Below, in pieces: positions 47,158-57,551 of a DNA stretch of 64,000 nt. Within the stretch, counting starts at the first letter, position 1. The number at the start of each line of letters is the position of its first letter. Location of the stretch: the NCBI GenBank assembly GCA_018388625.1, contig CP074402.1, forward strand, positions 3,286,001-3,350,000. Reading direction: 5' to 3'. The notes beneath the pieces were generated by a model, which searched no databases, was not told where the DNA came from, and saw only the letters and a list, made by a program, of their open reading frames with translations. The DNA is from Nocardiopsis eucommiae (GTDB lineage Bacteria > Actinomycetota > Actinomycetes > Streptosporangiales > Streptosporangiaceae). The translations under genes and the position numbers were made by a program.

Positions 47158-48849
47158 ATGGCACTCTCCCATCCGCGTTCCCTGTGGGGAAGCCTGTGGG
47201 ATTCACACCGGCAGATCAAGGAACTCCTGACGTTCTCCTGGCGCGGCGCGCCCCGACGGACGGAGCTGGTAGCGTCCACCGCGGGCGGGGGCGGGGACAG
47301 CGGACCCGCTGAGGCCGTGGGTGGAGCCGAGGCCTCGGAGTCGGCCGAGGAGCCCGACGGATCCGACCCCGGATACACGCCCGCCCGGATCGTCGGCCTG
47401 GTCCTCGGGCCGCTGCTGTTCGTGCTGACGCTGTTGTTCTTCCACCCCGAGGGGCTCTCCCCGGAGGGCCGGGCGGTCCTCGCCACGACCCTCTGGGTCG
47501 CGACCTGGTGGATCACCGAGGCGATCCCCATCCCGGTCACGTCCCTGCTCCCCATCGTGCTCCTGCCGCTGTCCGGGGCGCTGGACGGGGACGCCGTGGT
47601 CTCGGCCTACGGCAACGACATCATCTTCCTCTTCCTGGGCGGGTTCTCCATCGCGATCGCCATGGAGAAGTGGAACCTCCACCAACGCATCGCCCTCACG
47701 ATCGTCTCGGCCATCGGCACGAGTCCGCGCCGCATCGTCCTCGGCTTCATGGTCGCGACGGGGTTCCTGTCGATGTGGGTCTCCAACACGGCCGCCACGA
47801 TGATGATGATCCCGGTCGGACTGGCGGTCGCGTACCAGGCCGCCCGCACCCTGCGGGGCGGGGAGTTCGCCGACGACCTGCCGAAGTTCGAGAAGTCCAT
47901 GGTCTTCGGCATCGGCTACGCGGCCACCATCGGCGGCCTCGGGACGCTGATCGGCACCCCGCCGCTCGCCATCCTCGCCGCGACCTCCAACGAGCTCTTC
48001 GGACAGAGCATCTCGTTCGGTGGCTGGATGCTGTTCGGCGTTCCGATCGCCGTCGCCCTCCTCGCCTTCACCTGGTTCTACTTGACCGGCGTCAAGTTCA
48101 GGGTCCGGTTCAGGCACCTCCCCGGGGGCAAGGAGATCATCCGGGAGGAGCGGAGGTCCCTCGGCAGGACGTCCACCGAGGAGAGGGTCGTGTTCGCCGT
48201 CTTCCTCGCGGCGGCGTTCCTGTGGGTGACCCGCACCTTCCTCTGGGAGGACCTCCTCCCGGGGATCAGCGACGGTGTGATCGCCATCGCCGCCACGGTG
48301 GCCCTGTTCACGCTGCCGACCAGCGGCGGCAGGGACAAGAGGATCCTCCAGTGGGAGGACTCGAAGAGGATCCCCTGGGGCATCCTCCTCCTGTTCGGCG
48401 GCGGCCTGGCCATCGCCGCCGGGTTCGTCGAGACCGGCCTCTCCTCGTGGATCGGTGAGCAGTTGCGCGCCCTGGACGGGATCAGCATCGTGCTGATCAT
48501 CGTCATCGCCACCGCTCTCGTGCTGTTCCTCACGGAGATCACCTCGAACGCCGCGACGGCGACGATGATCCTCCCGGTCATGGCCGCCTTCGCGGTCTCG
48601 CTGAACATTCACCCGTACGCGCTGATGGTCCCCTGCGCGATGGCCGCGAACTGCGCGTTCATGCTCCCGGTGGGCACACCGCCGAACGCGATCATGTTCG
48701 GCACGGGGAAACTGACGATCATGGAGATGGTGAAGGCCGGTTTCTGGCTGAACTGGGTCGCCCTCGCCCTCATCGTCGGGGGCACCCTCTACGTCCTGCC
48801 GTGGCTGTGGGGTATCGACCTGATGACCCTGCCTCCCGCTTTCCAGTGA
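47158..48849 (+). CDS. DASS-family (SLC13) sodium:dicarboxylate-type transporter
   Basis: A 563-residue inner-membrane transporter. ATG 47158 follows AGAGAAGG. A cytosolic tail of about 70 residues, rich in Glu, Gly and Ala, precedes 11 to 13 membrane segments. Family motifs: ITEAIPIPVTSLLPIVLLPL, SMWVSNTAATMMMIPVGLAV (the SNT motif of the ion/substrate site), GIGYAATIGGLGTLIGTPPLAIL and, in the second repeat, TEITSNAATATMILPVMAAFA and MLPVGTPPNAIMFGTG. It probably imports tartrate or a related dicarboxylate for the dehydratase encoded 160 bases upstream. Frame intact. Confidence 0.88.
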   Translation: MALSHPRSLWGSLWDSHRQIKELLTFSWRGAPRRTELVASTAGGGGDSGPAEAVGGAEASESAEEPDGSDPGYTPARIVGLVLGPLLFVLTLLFFHPEGLSPEGRAVLATTLWVATWWITEAIPIPVTSLLPIVLLPLSGALDGDAVVSAYGNDIIFLFLGGFSIAIAMEKWNLHQRIALTIVSAIGTSPRRIVLGFMVATGFLSMWVSNTAATMMMIPVGLAVAYQAARTLRGGEFADDLPKFEKSMVFGIGYAATIGGLGTLIGTPPLAILAATSNELFGQSISFGGWMLFGVPIAVALLAFTWFYLTGVKFRVRFRHLPGGKEIIREERRSLGRTSTEERVVFAVFLAAAFLWVTRTFLWEDLLPGISDGVIAIAATVALFTLPTSGGRDKRILQWEDSKRIPWGILLLFGGGLAIAAGFVETGLSSWIGEQLRALDGISIVLIIVIATALVLFLTEITSNAATATMILPVMAAFAVSLNIHPYALMVPCAMAANCAFMLPVGTPPNAIMFGTGKLTIMEMVKAGFWLNWVALALIVGGTLYVLPWLWGIDLMTLPPAFQ

Positions 48850-49496
48850 CCCGGCGCGAGGCCCGTCCCCCGGGCCGCACGCGACCGGACCCGTGCAAGC
48901 CCGGGGTGTCCGTGAACCGGTGATCGGGCCCGGGAGACTGACCGCCACGTGGAGCCCATCGGTCTCCGAGGCCCCCGCGTACCACCGACCGTCGGCCTTC
49001 CGGGCGTGCTCGACCGCCCGGAAGGCCGGCGCCGCGAGGCACCGTCCCGCGAGCGCGTCACGCCGCCGCACCAGGCGATGGCGGTCACGAGTCCGTCCCA
49101 CACCTCGGCACGTCCGTACGGCGGGGCCGCCCTTCAGCCGCCTCCACGAGGCCGACCGAGGGCACGGCTCCGCTGGGCGCCGGTGCGGATCACCCGTCCA
49201 CCGCGTTCCGCACCGGCGGTCACGCGGGTCCAGGGTACGGACTCCCTCCCTGTTCCCGTGCGCGAATTCGGCAAGATTCTCGTGTGGATCACGTGAGCCG
49301 AAGCGGCACCTTTATGTCGTAGATTTCCCGTTTGCGCACCTCGTTCACCTGGAGTTCGGGATCTCCGTCGGTGACCAGTGAATATTTCCGGCCTATCGGA
49401 CACGAATTCTCGTTCGGGTGATCCCGCCGCACCGCTTTCCCTAGGCTCGCTCCGAAATACCCCTTCTGACGAAGCCCCCTTCCGCCTAGGAGCGTC
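48850..49496. other. Gene-free stretch
   Basis: About 650 bases with no credible gene. A weak six-base hairpin (48860-48876) may end the transporter message. From about 49290 the sequence becomes clearly richer in A and T than its surroundings, suggesting the promoter region of the next gene; TAGGCT at 49442-49447 could be a -10 element. Confidence 0.5.
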
Positions 49497-51249
49497 ATGC
49501 CCCCGACACCGGAGACCGTCCTGCCGCGCAACCCCTACCGGAACCTGGTCCTGCTCGCCCTGGCCACACTCTCCGGGCACGGTGACTCTCCCGGCCTGTG
49601 GGAGGACGCGCACCGACTGGTGACCGGGGCGCTGCCCCGGGGCCGCCGCCACCCGCGCCCCCACGAGTACGCGAGGACCCGCCGCCGGGTGCTGCGCAGA
49701 TCGCTCCGCCCCCGGAGCTGGCACCCCCGTGGCCGGGCCGGGCTGCGCGTCTCCCCTGGGACGGGGCGGGTGGTGAGGCACGCGCACTGGACGCGCTCGA
49801 CGGGCTGGACGCGCCCGCCCGCGCCGCCTACACCCTGATGCGGCTGGAATCCCTGGAGGCGCGGGCCGCCGCCGACCTCCTCCGGTCCGTCGGGGTCCGG
49901 GACGCGGCCGCCGCCGTGGAACGGGCCCGGCGGGCACCGTCCACCCTCCCCTGCCCGACCCCACGGTGGTGCGGGTGAGCGGCAGGGGGTCGTGGCTGCA
50001 GCGGCGCGGACTGGTGGCGACGACCGGCGCCCTGGCACTGGGGGTGGCCGCCGCCCTGGGTCTCACCACCGCCGACCCCGGTGGTGGGACGAGCCCCGCC
50101 GTTCTCGCGGGCGCGCCCCGCCTCTCCCCGCCACCGCCCCGGACACCTGGCGGGAGAGCTTCCGGCTGGACCTGAACGCCTGGCACCCCCGGGGCGGCGC
50201 CGTGGAGGACGACGCGCTCCTCCGTCGCGCGCTGACGGCCTGGTCCGAACAGGAGTCCGAAGAACGGGGCTGCCTCCCGGCGCGCCCCGGGTGCTGTTCG
50301 CGGGCACCGTGGCCGACCGTGAGGTCGTCCTGCTGCACGACGGCCCGCGGGTCGCGCGCTACACACGAGGGGACGGAGCGGGAACGGAGGTGGTCGAGGT
50401 CTTCCCGGAACCCCCGAACGGTGTGGCCAACTGGCCCGCCCTGCGGCTCGCCGACACCGACGAGGGCACCCACTACCTGCTCCCCCGTGGGTGACGGAGG
50501 CCGCCACCGCCCCGCTCGGGCATCCCGACGCCGACTGGTCCGAGGTGCGCCTCCAGCACGGGGTGACGGAGGCCCTGCCCACTGGCGAGTACTGCGGCGT
50601 CGGCCCGGTGCTGCGCCTGCGCGCCCCCGAGGTGGCGCACGGCGAGCCGTACTCGGCCATCGACCTGGGCGGTCCGGACACCGCCCACCTGGGGTACATG
50701 CCGCCCCCGCCCTCGGAGATCAGGCGACTCGGCCCGCACGAGGTGCTGGACGCGGAGCGCGGCTTCGACCTGTGGGGAGAACTGGCCTGCGCCGGTGGGA
50801 CACCGGAGGAGCCGGTGCGGACGGTGACCGCGTGGGAGTTCGCGGTCCAGGAGCTGCCCGGAGGCGGCGAGGGCCGCTGGACCTGCGTGCGCTTCGGGGC
50901 GCACGACGGCGGCGGGCTGGCCCGCGCGGTGCTGGTCACACGGACCGACGAGGGCACCCGAACCGTGGTCGCCGGTGAACGCGACGGCGGCTGGTCCTGC
51001 AGCAACCTCGACCGCCAGGTGGCGGCGGGCACGTGGTGGCAGGACGACGGGAGCCGGTGGCACTACCTGGCCGCCGCCTCCCGCGAGGCCGCATCGCTCA
51101 CGGTGGCGGGCGGCGCGGAGGGCGCGGCCGAGGACGGTGAGGGCGTGCTCGCGGTGAGCGGTCCGCGCTCGGAGGAGCCGCCGGGCGGGGAGGTCGATCT
51201 GACGGCCCTCGACGCGCACGGTGAGGAGATGACCGTCCTGTCGCGCTGA
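49497..51249 (+). CDS. Single-pass membrane protein with sigma-region-4-like segment (five one-base breaks)
   Basis: No named family recognised. Restoring one base in each of five runs (49709-49713, 49948-49951, 50126-50129, 50275-50277, 50482-50486) gives about 585 residues with normal codon bias throughout. Residues 1-75 are helical and Arg-rich. Residues 105-150 (LDAPARAAYTLMRLESLEARAAADLL through AAAVERARR) look like the helix-turn-helix of sigma region 4 of ECF-type factors. One membrane helix follows (RGLVATTGALALGVAAALGLTTA), then about 390 outer residues with beta-rich segments and paired cysteines. ATG 49497 follows a CTAGGAGCG ribosome site. Possibly a membrane-tethered transcriptional or signalling protein; this is inference. 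Confidence 0.6.
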
Positions 51250-51539
51250 GGCAGAACGCCCGCCCTACCCGGATTCGCCCGGGATCAACGGGCCGGAGGT
51301 CACCTCCCGTGCCCGTGACCGCTTCCGGCCATACTCACATGCGTATGCACGTGCAACTGCACCGTCGGTGATATCACTGGGTACAGAGTCCCCCATTCCG
51401 GACGGGAGCCAGGGGGTGGCGAACCGGGTGTTCCAGGTCGGGTTCGCTTTGCCACGAACCTCCCGAGATCCCACGGCGCCGCGGTCTCGGAACCGGAGCG
51501 GATCCGCTTTCGGCCACGCGCCGTAGTTAGGGTGAACGC
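51250..51539. other. Intergenic stretch, no gene seen
   Basis: 290 bases. The middle (51330-51375) is A/T-rich for this genome and holds the palindrome GTGCAACTGCAC at 51350-51361; it is probably the promoter region of the small gene at 51540. Confidence 0.4.
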
Positions 51540-51767
51540 ATGTCGATTTGGGCGCGGGGAGATCGTACGGGGCGAGTCGGGGAGGCCCTCCTGATGCTGG
51601 AGGGGCAGGGCATCATCGACGGGCTGGAGTTCCTGCCCGCCGAGGAGAAGCCCTACCGTGTGCGCGTCCCCGCCGGGATCGTGCACATGGACGAGGACGA
51701 GGCCTCCATGTTCGCGTTCGGGGCGGTCGTCGGGTCCTTCGGCAAACTGGCCCGGCAACCGGCCTGA
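51540..51767 (+). CDS. Small conserved-looking protein of unknown function, 75 residues
   Basis: ATG 51540 (MSIWARGDRTGRVGEALLML) follows TTAGGGTGAACGC. A compact mixed helix-strand protein: a helix with GEALLMLEGQGIIDGLEFL, then AEEKPYRVRVPAGIVHMDEDEASMFAFGAVVG. There is no signal or membrane helix, so it is probably cytosolic. Third-position G/C bias is normal. It ends 5 bases before the convergent TetR stop. No family recognised. Confidence 0.6.
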   Translation: MSIWARGDRTGRVGEALLMLEGQGIIDGLEFLPAEEKPYRVRVPAGIVHMDEDEASMFAFGAVVGSFGKLARQPA

Positions 51768-51772
51768 CGCCG

Positions 51773-52416
51773 CTACCTACGGCCGATCGTGCGCAGGATC
51801 GCGTCGAGCAGGAGGTCCCGGACCATCGTCCGGTGTTCCGGGGTGTGCGGCACGGTGAGTTCGTTGTTGAGGGTGGACAGGCACAGCCCCACCGTCATCT
51901 CGGCGAGCGGCAGTGCCGGGCGTCCGTCCCTGGGCAGTTCCTCCACGAAGCGGCCCACCTCGATCGCCTCGCGGACCGCCTCGATCCAGGGTCCGATCCG
52001 CTCGCGCCACCACCGGCGCTGCTCCCCGGCTCCGCGCCCAGGCCCGAGGCGGCGGCGAGCAGCGCGCCCGACTCCACCCACAGCTCCGTCCAGGCGTCCA
52101 CAAGACGGCCCAGGTATCCGTCGATGGACTCCATGCGGCCGAAGGTGAGGTCCACCTGGGAGGCGAAGGCGGTCAACCGCACGTCCACGGCGGCCTGGAG
52201 CACCTGGTTCTTGTGGTTGTAGTAGCGGTAGACGGTGGACCGGTCGATGTCGACGCCCTCGGTGATCTCCTTGTAGGTGATCTGACTGAAGGGCTTGGTC
52301 CGCAGCAGTTCCACCAGACTGTTCTGCAACTGGAGCATGCGCTGCGCGGCCCGGAGGCTCCCGCTGGTCCCGGAACTCGCGTCCTGCGGCGCCGTCATGT
52401 GAGATCCGTCCGTCAT
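51773..52416 (-). CDS. TetR-family transcriptional regulator (one-base break)
   Basis: About 214 residues. The N-terminal helix-turn-helix is clear (LVELLRTKPFSQITYKEITEGVDIDRSTVYRYYNHKNQVLQAAVDVR); the variable ligand domain follows. One base is short at 52024-52027; adding it gives AEPGEQRRWWRERIGPWIEAV and a normal end. ATG 52416 or 52398 may be used. It lies 104 bases downstream of the GH1 gene on the same strand; a CCAAC-n5-GTTGG repeat at 52476-52490 could be its operator. Ligand unknown. It is not obviously PaaR, which would need to act on sites 20 kb away. Confidence 0.83.
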
Positions 52417-52520
52417 GAGCCCCCGCGGCCCTCGTGTGCCAACGCCCTCCAGCTTGCCCCAGATCGGGACGTATGCCAACACGCCGTTGGTCCCCCAGGG
52501 AACCCTGTGGGTGGCCCTCG

Positions 52521-53903
<1,383 letters not shown>

Positions 53904-53917
53904 GGGGACCCTTCTTT

Positions 53918-53931
53918 TGGGAGCGCTCCCA
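53918..53931. promoter_or_regulatory. Perfect CelR/CebR operator TGGGAGCGCTCCCA
   Basis: Exact match to the 14-base palindrome bound by the cellulase repressors CelR/CebR, 14 bases before the GH1 start codon. It is partner to the 13-of-14 site before the GH6 gene. Confidence 0.93.
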
Positions 53932-54040
53932 TACTGACGGTCGAACCGGCCCCTGGCAACCCCCGAACCAGAACGGGTCCGGACCCGTCACACTCCTGGG
54001 TGCGCCCCGGCGACCGCCGGAACGCAGGGAAAGGGACGGT

Positions 54041-55626
54041 ATGAGCCACACCGACTACTCGCGCATCCTCCTGTCCAGGGACGGTTCCCAGGACCGGAGG
54101 ATCCGCGAGCTCCAGGAGGACCTGAGCGTCGCCCACGCGCGGATGGACCGCGAGCGCAGCCGCATGCGGTCCGAACTGGGGCGGGTCAGGGGCACGCTGG
54201 AGCAGCGGCTCGACCGGGTGTCGGCCACCCTGGACGCGTTCATCGAGCTCAGCGACGTCCGTGCCACCCTCGCGATGTACGACGCCGCCGCCATGGCCCG
54301 TCACCGCACCCTCCAGATGCTGGACGGGAGCCCCCTTCCCGGCCTGGACCTCACCGACGTCCCCGGGTACTGGCTGGTCCCGGCCGCACGGGGCCTGCAC
54401 TCCCTCCTGCGGGACGACCTCCCCGGGCCCGCATGCACTTCGACGAGGCCGCGAGCGTCGACCCGCCGCGTGCCCGCACCTTCGCGGCGCTGGTCGGCGC
54501 GCTCACCCGCGCGGAGCACGCCCGCGCCCTCGGCGGGGGCGTCTCGGCGGACCTGCTGCCCCGGCTTCCCGACCCCGACTCCGAGGTGACCCGCGGCCAG
54601 CGCGCCCTGTGGATCCTCACCGCCGACGGCTCCTTCGGGGACGACGCCCGCGAACACCTCCTGCTGTCCACGCTGCGCGGCTGGTCGGTCGAGGAGGTGA
54701 GGAGCTCGCTGGTCGTGGAGTGGTCCGTCACCGGCCCGGCCACCCAGGGCCGTGGCGCCCGAGCCTCCCGGAGCGGGGGCTCCACGAACGCCACGCCACG
54801 GCGTGAGGCCGCCTCGGCACTGACTCGTCTGCACGAGCGGATCACCCGGATCACCGCGCTGGGAGGTGAGGACTCCACCGCCGACGCGCTCAGCCCGGAC
54901 CAGGCCAGTTCCGACTTCCTCCGGGACTCCCTGCGACTGCTCGTGGAGGAGGGCAGCCCGGAGGAGGCGCCCCTGCTGGCCGAGGCCAACCGCCTGCGCG
55001 CCGTGATCGAGAACAGCGGCCGGGAAGGGGTCCTCCCGGCGTGGGGGGACGAGGTCGGCACCGTGGGCTCACTCCTCCAGCGGGACCTGACCCGGGAGGA
55101 CGCGCCCCCGCACCGCCGCACGTTCTCCCTGGTCCTCCTACGCTCCGGCGTCCTGGAGGCCGCCGAGGGGCTGGCGAACCAGGCTGGCGGCGCACTCTCC
55201 GAGGAGACGGAGGTGAGACTGCACGGGGTCGCGGTTCGCGTCACGTCCTCCGGAGCCGACCGCCAGCAGGTCGAGGAGGCACGTCGGCGGCTGCGTCAGC
55301 GCACCGTCCCCGACGGCGGGCACCGGAGGCTCCTCTGGGGCGCAGCGGCCACCACCGGAGCCCTGCTGTTGCTGTCCCTGCTCTCGGGGAACGGCCTCCT
55401 GTGGGCGCTGACAGCGGTCGGCGCGGCCGTCGCAGGATACGCCTTCCTCGTGTCCCGACGGGAGGCGGAGGAAGCCGAGACCGTCCTCCGGCACCAGAGC
55501 CGGACGTTGGACCGGCAGGTCGACACGGCGGTGGACGACTGGCGCCGGACCCGGGCGGAGGCCGAGGAGCACGCGGTGACGGCCCGGCGCGACCTGGAGG
55601 CGATCCGTTCCCTGCTCGACCCGTGA
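54041..55626 (+). CDS. Coiled-coil protein with C-terminal membrane hairpin (one-base break)
   Basis: About 528 residues, function unknown. Residues 15-75 are charged coiled coil (DRRIRELQEDLSVAHARMDRERSRMRSELGRVRGTLEQRLDRV). A helical middle includes FAALVGALTRAEHARALGGG. Near residue 420-465 two hydrophobic segments (LLWGAAATTGALLLLSLLSG and LLWALTAVGAAVAGYAFLV) form a hairpin, followed by a second coiled coil (RREAEEAETVLRHQSRTLDRQVDTAVDDWRRTRAEAEEHAV). One base is short at 54428-54430. ATG 54041 has GGGAAAGGGA upstream. It resembles tethering or stress-associated scaffold proteins only in architecture. Divergent from GH1, convergent with corA. Confidence 0.6.
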
Positions 55627-55633
55627 ACCGGCG

Positions 55634-56718
55634 TCACAGCCAGTCGTTGCGACGGAACAGGAAGTAGAGCAGCAGTGACGAGAGGAACATGAACGCCAGG
55701 ACGAGCGGCCAGTTGAACACCCAGTGGAAGCCGGGCTGGGGCGCGATGTTCATGCCGAAGACCGACGCGATCAGCGTGGGGACGACCAGGATGCCGCCCC
55801 AGGACGACACCTTCTTCATGGCCTCGTTCTGGGCCCGGTCGACCAGGTTGCTCTCCACGGTCATGATGTTGCTCAACAGCTGGCGGAACCCCTCGACGTG
55901 GTCCCGGGCGGCCGCCACGTGGTCGGCCACGTCGCGGAGGTGTTCGCGCAGCTCGCCCCTGTGGTGCTGGCCCGGCCGGGGCATGTTGGGTCCGAACCGC
56001 TCGGGTCTGTCGAGGGGTTCCATGATCTCGGCCAGGACCTGGCCGAGCGGATCGACGGCCCGTTGCAGCAGGATGATCTGCCGGGCCAGCCGGTAGGTGC
56101 GCTGGGAGGCGTTCCTGGCCCCCGCGAAGACGGCGGTCTCCACCTCGTCGATGTCCTCCTGGAGCGCGGCGACGACCGGCGCGTAGTCGTCCACGACCCG
56201 GTCCAGGACGGCGTAGATGACCCCGAGGGCGCCGTGGCCCATCATGTGGGGGTTGGACTCCAGCCGGGAACGGATCTGCTCGAAGTCCACCGACGGGTCG
56301 TGGCGGACGGTGATGACCACGTCGCGGGTGCCGAAGACGTGCACCTCCCCCACCTTGATCGCCTCCAGGCGCTCGTCGTAGGTGGCGGGGCGGAGCACCA
56401 GGAAGAACACGTCGCCGTAGGTCTCGGCCTTGGGCCTCTGGTGGGCGACGATCGCGTCCTCCACGGCCAGCCGGGGCAGATCGAACTCCCGGGCGGCCTC
56501 CAGGAGCTGGTCCCGGTTGGGTTCGGTGAGGCTGACCCAGGCCCCCAGTGTGGGGTCGGCGCGCACCGCCGCGTGCGCCTCCGCGAGGGTGGCCGCCTCC
56601 TGCTGGCGCTCGCCGGAGCGGTACAGGATGATCCGGCACTCACCGGGGGCGCGTCGGCGGGGAGCGCCGCCTCCTCCCGGCCCAGCGCCATGGTGCGTTC
56701 GGGCGCGGATTCGGTCAT
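55634..56718 (-). CDS. corA: CorA-family magnesium/cobalt transporter (one-base break)
   Basis: About 361 residues. A cytosolic N-domain (WVSLTEPNRDQLLEAAREFDLPRLAVEDAI, KAETYGDVFFLVLRPATYD) is followed by the long stalk helix and two C-terminal membrane helices with the selectivity motif GMN in LIASVFGMNIAPQPGFHWVF; the tail RRNDWL is typical. The frame breaks at 56645-56649 near the start; one base gives ADAPPGECRIILY. ATG 56718. It imports or equilibrates Mg2+. No M-box or ykoK leader was recognised upstream. Confidence 0.9.
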
Positions 56719-56817
56719 GGTCTGCCCTTCCCTGGCTGGCCTGACCTGCCCGATCCTGACGCGGAGGGCGCGGGAGGGCGTTCCGACACGCCGGAGCGCG
56801 GTCGGACGACCCCGGGG

Positions 56818-57465
56818 TCAGTCGCGCAGCCCGGAGGCCCGGATGGTGATGTTGAGCCGACCGTTCAGCCCGAGGGCGGGGTCCGCGGTGCCCGGTCGGG
56901 TGCGGGGGACCCCGTGGTAGGCCAGTCGGGAGGGGCCGCCGAAGACGAACAGGTCGCCGCTGCGGAGTTCGACGTCGGTGTAGGGGCGGGTGCGGGTCTC
57001 GGTGTTGCCGAACCGGAAGACACAGGAGTCGCCGAGGCTGAGCGAGACCACGGGGGCCGGCGACCGTTCGTCGCGGTCCTGGTGCATACCCATGCGCGCG
57101 TCGGCGTCGTAGAAGTTGACGAGGGCGACGTCGTAGGGGTCGCCTTCGTACGGGGCCTCGTAGGCGGCCTCGACGGCGCGCCGGGCCAGGTCTCCGAGCA
57201 GGTCGGGGAAGGGCTGGACCGGGGTGCCGTCGGGCAGGGTCCGGGAGTAGGAGTACGGAGCCCACTGCCAGCCGAGCGAGGTCATGGAAACGCTCATGAC
57301 CCCGCCGCGCGGCATGGGGTGGCGGCGGGTCCCGGCCGGTCCGCTGGCCCACTCCCGGCACCTGCGGACCAGGTCTGCCTGGGTGTCCGGGGTGAGCCAG
57401 CCGGGCAGGTGGACCGCTCCCGGTGCGACGGGGACGGTCGGTGGTCCGAACAGCGCGTCGTCCAT
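56818..57465 (-). CDS. alkB: AlkB-type 2-oxoglutarate/Fe(II) dioxygenase
   Basis: A 215-residue DNA/RNA demethylase of the AlkB family, repairing alkylated bases by oxidation. Fe(II) ligands are the His and Asp of GMHQDRDE and the His of RLAYHGVPR; the 2-oxoglutarate salt bridge is the Arg of LNGRLNITIRASG. PYSYSRTLPDGTPVQPFPDLL is the nucleotide-recognition lid. ATG 57465 is chosen because the family starts near FGPPTVPVAPGAVHLPGWL. Single gene between corA and the Vps62-like gene, no adaptive-response partners. Frame intact. Confidence 0.9.
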   Translation of the reverse strand: MDDALFGPPTVPVAPGAVHLPGWLTPDTQADLVRRCREWASGPAGTRRHPMPRGGVMSVSMTSLGWQWAPYSYSRTLPDGTPVQPFPDLLGDLARRAVEAAYEAPYEGDPYDVALVNFYDADARMGMHQDRDERSPAPVVSLSLGDSCVFRFGNTETRTRPYTDVELRSGDLFVFGGPSRLAYHGVPRTRPGTADPALGLNGRLNITIRASGLRD

Positions 57466-57503
57466 GGGTCCATCATGCACGGACGCCCGCGCTCCCGCCC
57501 GTG

Positions 57504-57543
57504 ACCGGGCCCGGCGGGGTCGGCACCGCCGGGGCCCGGGACC
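57504..57543 (-). terminator. Terminator of the Vps62-like gene
   Basis: Long GC hairpin: ACCGGGCCCGGCGG pairs with CCGCCGGGGCCCGGG across an eight-base loop, with one bulged base. It begins nine bases past the stop at 57552. Confidence 0.55.
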
Positions 57544-57551
57544 GAGAGGGG

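Noticed and set aside
51773..52416. The TetR gene as the missing PaaR
   Set aside because: It is 15-20 kb from the paa sites, sits behind the GH1 gene, and has a different repeat in its own upstream gap; nothing connects it to ACCGAACGTTCGGT.
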